The notes under the pieces: generated by a model
Database searches by the model: none
The model's input: the letters and a program-made list of their open reading frames with translations, nothing else
What the model was told of the DNA's origin: nothing
Position numbers and translations under genes: made by a program
In this document: in pieces, positions 13,320-24,898 of the stretch
How positions within the stretch are numbered: the first letter of the stretch is position 1
Layout of the letters: every line of letters begins with the position of its first letter
Assembly (NCBI GenBank): GCA_019914995.1
Contig: CM034134.1
Span: 514,145-578,144 of the forward strand
Reading direction: 5' to 3'
Origin: Acanthochlamys bracteata
Lineage: Eukaryota; Streptophyta; Magnoliopsida; Pandanales; Velloziaceae
DNA length: 64,000 nucleotides

Positions 13320-16300
13320 ATGCCAGTGTTTCGATCACGTTCGTCGACGCCCAAAACACCGGCGAGTGCCACGACAGCGCTCGGTTTGGTGTTTGATGGA
13401 AGTGGCAGTCGTCGCCGGAGCGTTCGTCTCGCAGAATCCACTTCGATTGCTGACGTGGCACTACGAGAACCGTCGGTAGGTTCTTCTTCATCTACCGGTA
13501 AGAAGGTGAAAGGTTTGGGAATCGATCTCAATTTAACATATTTCAATCAAGAAGTTGTTGGAAACGAAACGATTGAATTTAATTTTGATTTTATTGATCG
13601 GTTAGAGAGTGTTAAGGTTGTTGAACTGAAAGGTTCTGGTTCAAATTTGGGGATTGATTTGAACACTGAAATAGTGATTTTGGATTCCGAGGATTCAGAG
13701 ATCGATGAAAGGCGAAAAAATGAGCATTTTTGTGATAAAGATGCAAACATTGGTGATGAACATGCATACTTTGGTCAGTTGCAAGAAAAGAGGAGTGGGA
13801 GGAAGCGGCGGAGTAGCACGGGACTTTCCAGTGTTGCTTCTCAAGAAAAGATGGAAACTGGGTACATGAGCCTCCGGTCAGGATTGAAAATTACTCGAAG
13901 AAGTTTGGATTTGGTTGATGATGACCCAGTGCATGTGGGAAAGAGTGTAGGCGTGGAGATGTTGGATAGTAGCATGGTTGTTGGTACGCAAGGTAGTCGA
14001 GTTTGCGTGGAAGTAGACGGTGGTGGCAAGAGAAGATTCACTGTTGAGGAGAAAGGGAAGGGTAAGCTAGTTGTACAGGAAAGGAATGTCAAGGAAGTAG
14101 AGATGGAGCAAGTTGAGGGTTTTGAATTAGTTGAAAATAGGAAGATTGCAGTAGGAATCCACATAACTGAAGGGGAGAACGAACAAGTGCCTGTTACATC
14201 GAAGAGAAAACTAAGTAGTGATGAGAAAGGGAAATGCGAAGTGGTTATTGAAGAGGAGGATGATGATAATTTAGAGGAGTTTGCTAGTGACATGGAGGAG
14301 CTTCTTACTGCAGTTGGGGGAGAGTTACACAATGGGGACGAACATCTGAACCCAGAAATGAGTGGAAGAGCAAACAATCTGAACGGATCCCATCAGCCTA
14401 TGTCACGCAGGGATGCGGACAAGAACAGAGCTATTAAAGCAGCACCTAGGTTTGCATATTTCAAGACTGCATCAGAGGACATGGAGGAAGGAAGTGATGA
14501 TGATAATGATGATTTAAAGGATGGTAGTGAAGAAGGGGATTGGCCTGGTCCTTTTTCTACTGCTTTGAAGATCATTGAGGAACGTGAGCGAAAGCTGATG
14601 GCCCCGAAATTGAATGCTGCCTCTAATAAAGTTGAAGCATGTGGAGTAAAGATCCGGTGGAAGCCCTCAGGGGTTCAGAAGCAAAAGCCTTACAGGACGG
14701 CTCCTTCCCTGAAAGATTTATGCTTGAAAGTTCTTGCTGAGAATGCTGATGAGATTGAATCTCTTGATGGAGTTCCAGATCCGATGAGGCATGCTCTTGT
14801 TTCACTAATTTGCAAGTCCAGGAAGATGAATTCTCATATGCTAGGTCTTCTGCTTACTGGATCCCCCTCAGAGGTTCTGTTGAATGATTGCTCATGGGCA
14901 TCTGAACAGCAAATGGAGGATGTTCTTGCTAAATGTAACATTGACAACTTAAAGGTGTGGCATGCTCTCTCTCTCTCTCTCTCTCTCTACATTCCTGTTT
15001 TAGCTCATAGTGGAGTTGGCTAGTCATCTTTCATAGCCTGAACTCAAGCCTTAGTAATTCATAGTTCTCTTGCTGAAGCTAACTTAGCCTCTACATTTTA
15101 GGGGTTTGCACACTAGCTATTGTGAAGGCTTTAACCTTGATATTAGCATAGGCAGTTTGATTTAGTACTTATAAGCTCTTTATGATTAAGAAATCATCAA
15201 ATGTGAACTGAAGTGCCTACTTTCCATTTCTCTTTCTTTGTTATCCAATCAGATTTTACAGCTTGACCTATCTGGTCGATGCCTACCTGACTATGTATTA
15301 CGTGCAACCTTGGCTCGGGCTGTGAACTGTTTGCCATCACTCACTGTGTTATCATTGCGTGGAGCATACCGTCTTTCAGATGACGGCTTGAATGCACTTG
15401 CTTCAGCTGCACCTTCTTTAAGATCTATAAATTTGTGCCAGTGTTCCATTATCACCTCACATGGAATTACAAATCTGACTAATCGATTGAATTCTGTATT
15501 GAGAGAACTCTACCTTGATGATTGCCAAGATGTGGATGCTTTGACCATTCTTCCAGGGTTGAAAAAGTTAAATAATCTAGAAGTGTTGTCAATGGCTCGT
15601 ATTGGATCTGTCTGCAACAAATTTATCCGCCTGTTAATTCCTTCATGCGGACAGAACATAAGGGAGCTTGGTTTTGCTGGGTGCCGGTATGTTTTTGATC
15701 TATTGATTGGGATGATATCCAGTTACTCATCAAAGAAAATTTCCCTATTGTTTCTCTATTTCATGATGATATCTTTACAAGTGTTAGGTTGATTGATTCT
15801 CCTGCAATTGTGGTGATTCCTCTCAATCCCTCTCAATCTTCAGATTTGTTGGAATGCAGGAAACTAAGTGGTGCTTCACTGAAAATTATAGGAGAATACT
15901 GCTCTAAGCTAGATGCTATAGATCTTCATGACTTGCAAAGGATAAATGATGCTTCAATGGGCTACCTTGCTAATGGTTGCAGATCCATCAAAAAACTTAA
16001 ACTCGGTGGCACTTTGTTCTGGTCTGGTCCCCCTTCTACTTTCTCTCTGAGTTTTGGTATACTTTTACTTTTCTAGGATTACTAAGATTGCATGCTTCAA
16101 TTTCTTACTTCTGATTATATATGTTTCTGTGTGGAATGCGACCATCATCTTACAATAAAGTGCAAGCTTCTGAATGTTTTGGAAATTTTGGATATGGATA
16201 CTTGTTTTATTCTTTAGTATGTTGCAGTTTGTTCTTCTTCAACTTCATAGTAATAGCCATATATCCTTTTTTTTTTTAATTTTGAGAAGGAAATATGTGG

Positions 16301-17706
16301 TGCTTTTCATTATATAATCAATGATGATGTCACTAACGCTCTTCAGTTTCTTAGTAAATCTATGAAATTGACAAAATTGAGAATAAGTGTTGCTTTTAAT
16401 CTTCTTGCAAAATTCTCAGCGATGAAGCAATTGCTGCTTTCTTGGAAGCATCTGGAGGGTCACTTGCTGAGCTATCATTGAACAGTATGCAAAAGGTACT
16501 CTTCTCACGTAATGCATTTCATGTGGTTAAGTTACCAAATTTCTTTTAGTGATATGTGAGTACATTTGTAAGGTAGACAAGCTTTTGGCATGATATTCTC
16601 TGTTCACTTCATACTTAGCTATGGGATAGAAAGTCTGTTAGTCCTTGAGATTCCTGTACGGTTTCCACATATTACTTGGTTTGATCTATAAGCAAAATCC
16701 ATGAAGTAATATTCATCTGCTTGTGGAGATTATTCAAGGATGAATTCTTTTTTTCCTTTGTTCTCACGTGTTTATTAGAATTTAGGAGGCTTTCCTTTAA
16801 TAATTTGTCTCATGGAAGATATAGAACTGGTACAGCTGTAGCTTGAAAAAGAGGAGAACTATTCGAACGAACTTGTTTGAAGGTGTAAGGGTAGATATAG
16901 ACATCCTCTTGCTGAAAGGCTACCTTATATCCAAGTTGTTATTAATAAAAAATATTACATAAACATCTCTTTGAATGTATGCAGAACCTATATATATGAA
17001 TATCTGGACCAAATTAGGTCATGATTTAGTTGACTTAGATTAGTAGACTCATAAAATTGAAACAAGGGTGCATTGGAACAAACTTATTGTTAGCTTCTAT
17101 TCCCTTGTTTCTAGTAACCTCTGTATTTAGGTTTGCCTTTGAGGCAGTATAATCCATATGCTGCCGTCTTTTTTCACTTTTCAGTCCTTTGCTTCTAAGG
17201 TGAAAGCTATCTGCAGTGTTTTCATTGATCATCCCTGTACAACTATGTTGGTCGATTTTGTGGAATATTAACCAACAGAAAATTACATATGCAGGTTGCG
17301 CAGCAAACAGCAATAGCAATATCTCGTCGCTGTTCCTCGACCTTACGGAATCTGGATCTTTCATTTTGCCGCAAGATGAACGATGAGGCTTTAGGACTGA
17401 TAGTGGATAGCTGCTCGAATCTACAACTCCTCAAAATTTTCGGCTGTACCCAGGTTAAACACTAAGAATCTTTGCTTCGATTTTTTCAAGTCTTGTTAGT
17501 ATATATCTCCCTAGTTCGAGTTTAGTGTGCCTTCAAAATTAATATTCTAAGCTTTGAAACGTTACTCAGACACTCTATATAAGAAACTTTGATAAATACT
17601 GCAGATTACAGACGTCTTTATTAACGGGCACACAAATGCTCTTGTTAAGATCATCGGGTTAAAAGGTTCGATATTGGAGAAGATGGATGCACCCGCCTTC
17701 TCGTAA
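13320..17706 (+). CDS. RAD7-like RNI-superfamily (F-box-like LRR) protein, 855 aa
   Basis: A six-exon model: 13320-14954, 15253-15686, 15860-16021, 16420-16495, 17295-17453, 17605-17706, total 2568 nt including TAA. All junctions are GT-AG and keep one frame. Exon 1 encodes a long, low-complexity N-terminus (about 545 residues) rich in Glu, Asp and Lys, with acidic runs such as EEEDDDNLEEF and SDDDNDDLKDGSEEGDWPGPF. The later exons encode cysteine-containing leucine-rich repeats of the RNI/AMN1 type (LPSLTVLSLRGAYRLSDDGL, LRSINLCQCS, LRNLDLSFCRKMNDEALGL, LQLLKIFGCTQITDVF). The layout matches plant proteins annotated as DNA repair protein RAD7-like; yeast Rad7 works in global nucleotide excision repair within a ubiquitin ligase. 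I infer a nuclear location, but that molecular role is not shown here. The 3' end of exon 3 (16021) is the least certain junction. Confidence 0.9.
14965..14988 (+). repeat. (CT)12 microsatellite in RAD7-like intron 1
   Basis: An uninterrupted CT dinucleotide run starting 10 bases after the splice donor at 14955. In some transcripts with intron retention it would be translated as Leu-Ser repeats before a stop. It may be length-polymorphic. Confidence 0.9.
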
Positions 17707-18097
17707 GAGCTTCCCTGAAGAACTCCATTGTTTTATCCCATGAGCTATTTACAGGTTCCTGTAACATTTTCGCAAATGCTTTTTTGTAATTAAAGCATGA
17801 AAAATATTATATTTTGTTATGTATATGTGTATATAACCTAAGCTGGCTAAATATTAATTCTGATATTATGATGAAAGACTATTTTCATCCTATTCTATTT
17901 TATTTGCAATTTTTTAATATAAGTACATTTATATAGGTTTTTTATAACACTTAATAATGAGAGCTTTAAACAAAAAAAAAAAAATTTAATTTTAAGAGAG
18001 TTTTAAATAAAAAAATCTAATTTAGAAAAATATTTAATATAATTAAAATATTAAATATATATTGATTTACGTCAATATATCTTTTTATTAAGCAAAA
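17707..18097. other. 3' flank of RAD7-like gene
   Basis: AT-rich sequence after the stop codon, with several A/T runs. It presumably contains the 3' UTR. Nothing else is recognisable. Confidence 0.4.
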
Positions 18098-18890
18098 CAA
18101 GTTAAGATATGCCTAGTTTGATTCTACGACCAAAAACACAGCTGAAGAAATTGAACAAGGATGAAGAACAGCATTAACCAAAACAATGAAATTCTGATGC
18201 AAAAATATTAGATTTCAGCACAAAATACTCAATACCGAAATCTCCAAACCATCAGAAGAACCATGGAAACAACGTAAAGCACTTGAAATTCAACCCAAAA
18301 AAAAAAAAACTTGCACCAGAAAACACCAACAACACATAATAGTAATTAATAGAAAAGAAAAAGAACAGAGAGTAAAAAGTTTGATTAATAGAAAAAAGTT
18401 AGATTTTGGGACAAATACAATCATGAACAAGAACTGTACAGCAAACAAGCACAAGTATCCTCTGTTCTTTTGGGGAATCAGCCAGTTTCTTAACTCATCA
18501 CTAAAAGATGAGCCTTTAAAGGCCAAAAAAAAGAATGCAGGCTCTACAAAATGAACTTTAAAATTTTGGCCAATGATACTAACATTGAATAGAAATTTAA
18601 TTTCTTCATCAACATGAAAACAAGGTTTTAAATCCCATCTAAGGAGAAAGTTCTTGGGTGCATATTATACATCTGAGCATGACTCATATATCAAGATGTC
18701 ATCTTTTGATGCAAAAGTTTATCAAAACCAAGGAATAAAGATTCTGCAAAAACTGAGCCAGGAATCATGGCTTCCATGCTTTCTTCTAGATACGAGTTCA
18801 TTTAACAATTCTGAAATTTATGCAACAAAGAATCAAGCACTTACCCTTAAAACGAAAATTTTGAAGTTTTTAGCTAAAACAAAAGAAAGA
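18098..18890 (-). pseudogene. Rearranged inverted copy of ELF4-like 5' UTR intron
   Basis: Read on the minus strand, this stretch matches two blocks of the ELF4-like gene's 5' UTR intron. Bases 18890-18421 correspond to about 61177-61690 (shared words include GGAAGCCATGATTCCTGGCT and CTATTCAATGTTAGTATCAT). Bases 18420-18098 correspond to about 60448-60745 (shared CTTCATCCTTGTTCAATTTC). The order of the two blocks is swapped relative to the gene. No coding part of ELF4 is included, so it cannot make the protein. It abuts the 3' end of the disrupted NLR at 19016. Confidence 0.85.
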
Positions 18891-19015
18891 GATCTAATGG
18901 AAGCAGCTTTTTCTTTTTTTTTGGTCTACTCTTCTTCTCCCTTTCTTTGCTTGTTGTAGATAAAATCGAATCCAATACAAGAAGCTCACCTGAAAAAGTA
19001 GTATAAATGAATAGC

Positions 19016-19679
19016 TTATGATAACCAATCGACAAAGGCACCATTGAGGAAAAGCTTGAGCTCCTCATTCTCAACATGGCTCATGACTTGGTTCCACCAT
19101 TCTTGCCTCCCTTTGATTTTAAGAGATTTGTGTCGGGTGATCATTTCAGGCCCAAAGAGAAGCTTTTGCAAATTCGGACAGCCACTGACATGCACATTCT
19201 GCAGGGAAGGGAAAGAATATTCACCATTGCAAAATTTTTCTGCATTAGGAAGATAGTTCAATTCCAATGTCTTCAAGCAAGGGAATGGATTTTCTACAAT
19301 AACTCCTTGGCCCTTTTCATCAATAACTTGTTTCAGAGCTCGCAAACCGCATAGATAAACTGACTCGAGTCTTTGAAGTTGCATAACCCAAGTGATGTTA
19401 TTCAACTCGTGGCAGTGCAAAATATACAAACTGCGGAGCATAGGCAGCGCTTGTCTAGGTTGCACTTGCTTCCAGATAACTTCCCTCACATTTTCAATGG
19501 CAGCTATGTGTAGAGTTTCTAATGCTGGAAGACTCCATCCTTCTTTATTAATGGCTAAATCATTTGGATCTGCCAAATTATAGATCCTCAAATCTCGAAG
19601 TTTTCTACCCAAATTTGATATGCCAAGGAGATTTACTGTCTCAACAAGGACGCCATCTCCCACAAGATCACGCGCATAT
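19016..19679 (-). pseudogene. Detached 3' part of the copia-split NLR (C-terminal LRRs)
   Basis: Open frame for the last ~218 residues of the LRR domain, from the target-site duplication to the stop. It contains the family's C-terminal signature: VIWKQVQPRQALPMLRSLYI, a CPNLQKLLFGPEM block, EWWNQVMSHVENEELKLFLNGAF and a short tail. It has no start of its own except an internal Met at 19663, so it is unlikely to be expressed by itself. The frame has stayed open since the insertion. Confidence 0.9.
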
Positions 19680-19873
19680 TGTTGGCGTGAGTCAACAATA
19701 TATTATTGTAGATATCTTTCCTTAGAATTATATTTTATTCTAGATATATTTTTTAGAAATATATTTAGATATCTTTCTTTATTTAAAACTCTTCTTATTT
19801 AAATTTATAAGGAGACTATATATATGTACTTATATTGAATGATAAGAATAAGATTGAAAGAGTTTTTTTATCT
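19680..19873 (+). repeat. 5' LTR (194 bp)
   Basis: It begins TGTTGGCGTGAG and ends TTTTTTTATCT, immediately before the primer binding site. It carries one copy (19752-19776) of a 25-bp AT-rich unit that is tripled in the 3' LTR. The 3' end lacks the usual terminal CA; the boundary is set by the target duplication and by agreement with the other LTR. Confidence 0.85.
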
Positions 19874-19885
19874 TGGTATCAGAGC
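19874..19885 (+). promoter_or_regulatory. Primer binding site (initiator tRNA-Met)
   Basis: TGGTATCAGAGC directly follows the 5' LTR and is the standard plant copia primer binding site, complementary to the 3' end of initiator methionine tRNA. Confidence 0.92.
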
Positions 19886-20033
19886 AAAACCCTAGATCTG
19901 CTCGCCGCCGTCGTGGAGAAAACGACTGCGACGGTCAGATTCCGACATCCGTTTTAATCGTGGAGGTACGATTATAACGGTTAGAAATTCCGACCAAAAA
20001 CAAATCCGATAATTTAATCGGATTAGATCTACT

Positions 20034-20347
20034 GAAAAAAAAAAAAAAAAAAAATTTCTCCGCTGCCACCGCCGCCGACGCGTCTGGAGCTCCTGCCGCC
20101 GCTGCCGCCAACCCGATCGACCCGAACGATTGCCGCCGCCTGCCGCTCGACCGCCGCCGCCGTCAGCCCGCTTCGCTCTTCTTGGGACGATCGCCACCGC
20201 TGCTCGACAAAGCCGCTTTCGCCTGCCGGCCGATCGCCGCCGTCCGCTTCACCGACCGTGCAGACCCGATCGAGCCTGACCCGACCTACCCGGCTCGACC
20301 CGACCCGGTCTGACCCGGACCGACAGAAAAAAAAAAAAAAAAAAAGA
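20034..20347 (+). other. GC-rich untranslated leader of the copia element, bounded by A-runs
   Basis: About 265 bases of CCG/CGC-rich sequence lie between two A-runs (about 20034-20054 and 20327-20346), in contrast with the AT-rich surroundings. It sits between the primer binding site and the gag start at 20379. The longer frames here are read-through of low-complexity CCG repeats and not genes. It may be a structured packaging or translation-control leader, which is inference. Confidence 0.6.
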
Positions 20348-20378
20348 AAATTTAAGTGCTCTGTCTCCAGTTGCCTCA

Positions 20379-23300
20379 ATGACTACTCCCGTTTTCAACA
20401 TACGAGGTGATTCATCCTCCACTATAAGTGTTAAGTTAAATGGCTCAAATTATTCTCTTTGGTCTCAAATCGTTGAGATGTATATTGCCGGAAAGAACAA
20501 GATGGGATATTTAACTGGAGAAATAGCACGACCTCAGGAGACTGATCCCACTTATACCCGATGGAGAACTGACAATGCTATCGTCAAAGGATGGTTGATC
20601 AACTCTATGGAACCAGCTGTGATGGAGCTTTTTATTCGGCTTCCCACTGCTAGAGATGTTTGGACTGCTGTGTCCAAAACTTATTATGATAATTCTGACA
20701 TATCTCAGATCTATGAATTAACATGCAGGGCATTCAAATTGAAGCAAAGTGGAAGGCCAGTTACGGCCTACTATGCAGAATTGCAGAGCATATGGCAAGA
20801 ATTGGATTTTCGTAATCCAATTAGAATGTGTTATGCTAATGATATATTAGCTCGACAACAGGAGATTGAGAGGGAACGTGTGTATATTTTTTTGGCTGGG
20901 CTTGATGATACACTTGATAAAGCCCGTAGTGATCTACTACGAACTGATATCTTTCCTGGATTAGAAGCATCTTTTAACTACATTCGTCGTGAGGAGCAAC
21001 GACGAGTAGTTATGATGGGGTCTAATGATACTGGAGTTATTGTTGCTGTAGCTTCCAAAAGTCTTAGATCCCAAGTGAAGCAAAAAGCACAAGAAGGACA
21101 GTGTACTCATTGTGGTAAAGCTGGGCATATTCGGAATTCATGCTTTCAGTTAGTTGGTTATCCTGACTGGTGGGAGGAACTGAAGAAGAAGAAGAAACAA
21201 GACAAAAAGATCTCTGGTGTAGCGTCTGGAGTTGCAGGCCTCACTTTAGCTAATCCTTCATCCTCTATATCATCGACTGCTCCTTCACCAGTTCTATCTC
21301 TGGTGTCGCAGGTTAATTCAGATTCTCCAATTTCAGGTAACCAAAGCTTTGCCTTTACTGTTTTAGATTCACAACGGGATACAGGATGGATTTTAGATTC
21401 TGGAGCTATGGATCATATGACATTCGATCCGAAAAATTTTCATATCGTAAGTGCTCCAGTTAGAAATAATGTGACATATGCCAATGGAGAGAGTTATCCA
21501 GTGGTAGGTTCTGGTACTGTGGCATTATCATCATCTCTATCTCTACAGAATTGTCTACTTGTTCCATCTCTCTCACACAATCTTTTATCTATTGGACAAG
21601 TTACTGAACAGTTGAACTGCATTGTTCTTATGTATCCTTATTTTTGCTTACTTCAGGATATCCAGACACATGAGATAATTGGGCGTGGTACTAAGAGAGG
21701 GGGGTTATATTATCTGGATGATGTTAGTTCAGGCAGAGTTTACAGTGCTCGTGGATCTGAAACTGACAAGAAGAATAAAGTCTGGCTTTGGCATCACCGT
21801 TTAGGTCATGTTTCTTTTGGTTATTTAAAACATTTACTACCGTCTTTATTTTCCGGTCTCAAAGAGTCTGAATTTCAGTGTGAAGCATGTATCATTGCTA
21901 AGAGTCATCGAGTGTCGTATTTTCCTGTTAGTAATAAAAGAGCAAATCCTTTTGAGTTAATCCATTCGGATGTTTGGGGACCCTCTCTAGTTATGACTTT
22001 TACTGGCATTAGGTGGTTTGTGACATTTGTAGATGATTGCACAGACATGACATAGTTATATGCTTTGAAGAATAAGAGTAATGTTATTGATATATTTGTG
22101 CGGTTTCATAAGATGGTGCAGACACAATTTTCTCTTCCTATTTGAGTTTTTCGCTCCGATAATGGTAGGGAGTATGTTAATACTTCTTTGAGTTCTTATT
22201 TTCATCAGCATGGTATTATTCATGAGACTTCTTGTCCACAAACACCACAACAAAATAGAGTTGCTGAAAGAAAAAATCGACACATATTAGAAACTGCCCG
22301 TGCTTTACTATTTGGAGCTCATGTTTCAAAACATTATTGGGTAGATGCAGTCCAGTCTGCGGTTTATGTGATTAATCGCATGCCATCTAGAGTTCTAAAT
22401 TTTCGGACACCACTTGAGGTTTTATCTACATTTGTTACTATACCTTCTGTTCTCTCACTTCTACCTCGGATTTTTGGATCTGTTGCATTAGTACATTTAC
22501 AGAAAACTCAAAGAAATAAATTGGATCCATGTGCCTCAAGGTGCGTGTTTCTTGGCTATGGTCATCACCATAAAGGTTATCGGTGCTACCATCCTTCTAC
22601 ACGCCGTACCTTTATGACTATGGATGTGACATTTTTAGAGTCGGAAATGTATTTTGTCAGATCGACTTCACATTCAGATCTTCAGGGGGAGATAGAAGCT
22701 ACGGAAGATCTAAATTGGCTCAGCACACATACTGAGGAAGGTCAGAGACAATATGGGGATCATGACTCAAGTCTGGAGGAGTTTAGAACTACTGAACTTG
22801 AACAAAAAGAAACGGAAGAGATAGACAGAGTTGAAGCTGTAGAAGAAACCCCTCTCTCGCATCCTGCAGTACCCGCTCAAACTCCTGAGGATATCCCTGA
22901 GGTAAGTACCGAGACTCAGAATATCATTATAGATAAATCTAATATTGTCTGCAGGAATTATCAGTTACCACATAGAGAAAATCGTGGAAAACCTCCTGAG
23001 AGATATTCACCAGAAGGAAAATTTTTCAGATATCCTATTGCTAATCATGTGTCTTCTCACAGGCTGTCCCCATCATATGTTGCTTTCATTAATCAGGTGG
23101 CAGCTGTGACACTTCCTTCTAACACTAGAGAAGCCTTATCCGATCCTAAATGGACTGAGACTATGAATGAAGAGATGGATGCTCTTCAGAAGAATATAAC
23201 TTGGGAGATAGTACAATTACCCAAAGAAAAAAAAGCAGTTGGCTGTAAATGGGTGTACACCATCAAACACAAAGCAGATGGAACGATCGAGAGATATAAG

Positions 23301-24647
23301 GCAAGATTAGTGGCCAAGGGGTACTCACAAACTTATGGAGTGGATTATCACGAGACTTTCGCCCCAGTTGCAAAGATTAATACTATCAAAGTATTGCTAT
23401 CTCTCGCAGCAAATCTTGATTGGCCCTTGCAGCAATTTGATGTAAAGAATGCATTTCTTCATGGTGAGTTAGAAGAAGAAGTGTATATGGAGCTTCCGCC
23501 TGGCTATGAGGTATCGGGAAAAACTGAATATATCTGCAGGCTAAAAAGGGCCCTATATGGTTTGAAGCAGTCTCCAAGAGCATGGTTTGGTAGATTTAGT
23601 CAAGCCTTGAGCAGATATGGTTATCGACAGAGTAATGCTGATCATACATTATTCTTGAAGAACCAGAATGATAAAGTAACTGCTTTGATAATCTATGTTG
23701 ATGATATGATTGTTACAGGTAATGATCATGAAGAAATTCAAAAATTGAAGACATATCTAGCCTCTGAATTCGAGATGAAAGAATTTGGAGAGTTGAAATA
23801 TTTTTTGGGCATTGAAGTGGCCAGATCTAAGCAAGGTATTTTTCTATCACAAAGAAAATATGTCCTTGACCTATTATCTGAGATAGGGATGTCAGATTGC
23901 AAACCTACCGACACACCTATCGTTGAGAATCATAACTTAGCAGAGCTTCTTAATCAAATACCAGCAGCTAAGGAAAAATATCAACGATTGGTGGGCAGGT
24001 TGATTTATTTATCACATACTCATACGATATAAAGATATCTTTGTAAGCGTTGTCGCCCGTTTATGCATTCTCCAAGTGTCGATCATATGGAAGTTGTGAA
24101 TGAATTTTGAGATATCCAAGTCGGCACTGGTAGGGGATTACTATTCAGAAAGAATAATCATCTGAATATAAATGGTTATACTGATGCAGACTGGGCAGGA
24201 GATAAGACGGATAGACGCTCTACATCCGGCTATTTTACATTTATTGGAGGTAATCTAGTCACATGGAGGAGTAAGAAATAAAAGGTAGTTGCTCGATCTT
24301 CTGCTGAAGCTGAATATAGAGGTATGGCACATGGAATTTGTGAACTTTTATGATTTCGAATATTATTGACAGAGCTTGGTTTTCCTCAAAAGAGTTCTAT
24401 GAAGTTATTTTGTGATAATAAGGCCGCAATAAATATTGCTCATAATCCAGTACAACATGATCTCACCAAACATGTTGAGGTGGATCGACACTTCATCAAA
24501 GAAAAACTAGATTCAAAGTTAATTGAGTTACCTTTTGTGACTTCAGAGGCACAGTTAGCAGATATATTGACAAAGGGAGTTTCAAGCAAAATCTTTTATA
24601 ACTCACTAAGTAAGTTGGGCATTGATGATATTTTTGCACCAACTTGA
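20379..24647 (+). pseudogene. Degenerate copia gag-pol
   Basis: One continuous ancestral frame broken by stops. Gag (from 20379) has the UBN2-like N-terminus (LNGSNYSLWSQ) and a zinc knuckle CTHCGKAGHIRNSC. The protease has the DSGA active site (WILDSGAMDHM). Integrase has the HHCC zinc region (HHRLGHVSFGY...CEACIIAKSH) and the catalytic core (HSDVWGPS, SDNGREY). Reverse transcriptase is long and open (22188-24032) with KARLVAKGYSQ, FDVKNAFLHGEL, YGLKQSPRAWF and the catalytic YVDDM. RNase H (TDADWAG, AEAEYRG) runs to 24647. In-frame stops occur at 22053, about 22144, 24030 and 24108, with two more near 24281 and 24351. The element cannot be autonomous. Confidence 0.93.
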
Positions 24648-24654
24648 GGGGGAG
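24642..24654 (+). promoter_or_regulatory. Polypurine tract
   Basis: The purine-rich stretch GAGGGGGAG lies immediately before the 3' LTR and overlaps the end of the pol frame. This is the usual plus-strand priming site of LTR retrotransposons. Confidence 0.85.
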
Positions 24655-24898
24655 TGTTGGCGTGAGTCAACAATATATTATTGTAGATATCTTTTCTTAA
24701 AATTATATTTTATTCTAGATATATTTCTTAGAAATATATTTAGATATCTTTCTTAGAAATATATTTAGATATCTTTCTTAGAAATATATTTAGATATCTT
24801 TCTTTATTTAAAATTCTCCTTATTTAGATTTATAAGGAGACTATATATATGTACTTATATTGAATGATAAGAATAAGATTGAAAGAGTTTTTTCATCT
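24655..24898 (+). repeat. 3' LTR (244 bp) with tripled 25-bp unit
   Basis: It begins TGTTGGCGTGAG and ends TTTTTTCATCT. A 25-bp AT-rich unit occurs three times head to tail (24727-24751, 24752-24776, 24777-24801) where the 5' LTR has one copy, exactly accounting for the 50-bp length difference. Confidence 0.9.

Larger units (their letters stand above)
19680..24898 (+). mobile_element. Ty1/copia LTR retrotransposon inserted in an NLR exon
   Basis: A complete but inactive element with two LTRs beginning TGTTGGCGTGAGTCAACAAT, a tRNA-Met-type primer binding site (TGGTATCAGAGC) directly after the 5' LTR, a purine-rich tract before the 3' LTR, and gag-pol in the copia order (gag, protease, integrase, reverse transcriptase, RNase H). 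The five-base duplication CATAT flanks it (19675-19679 and 24899-24903). It lies antisense to the host NLR. By eye the LTRs differ at about seven positions in 194 aligned bases, all transitions, plus a repeat-number difference, so the insertion is neither brand new nor very old. Confidence 0.95.

Noticed and set aside
13841-14377. A 178-codon minus-strand frame
   Set aside because: It is antisense to the acidic exon 1 of the RAD7-like gene; its Ser/Thr-rich composition is what the complement of Glu/Asp codons yields.
19892-20379. Two overlapping Gly/Arg-rich minus-strand frames
   Set aside because: They translate the CCG-repeat leader of the copia element and its A-runs; low-complexity artefacts.
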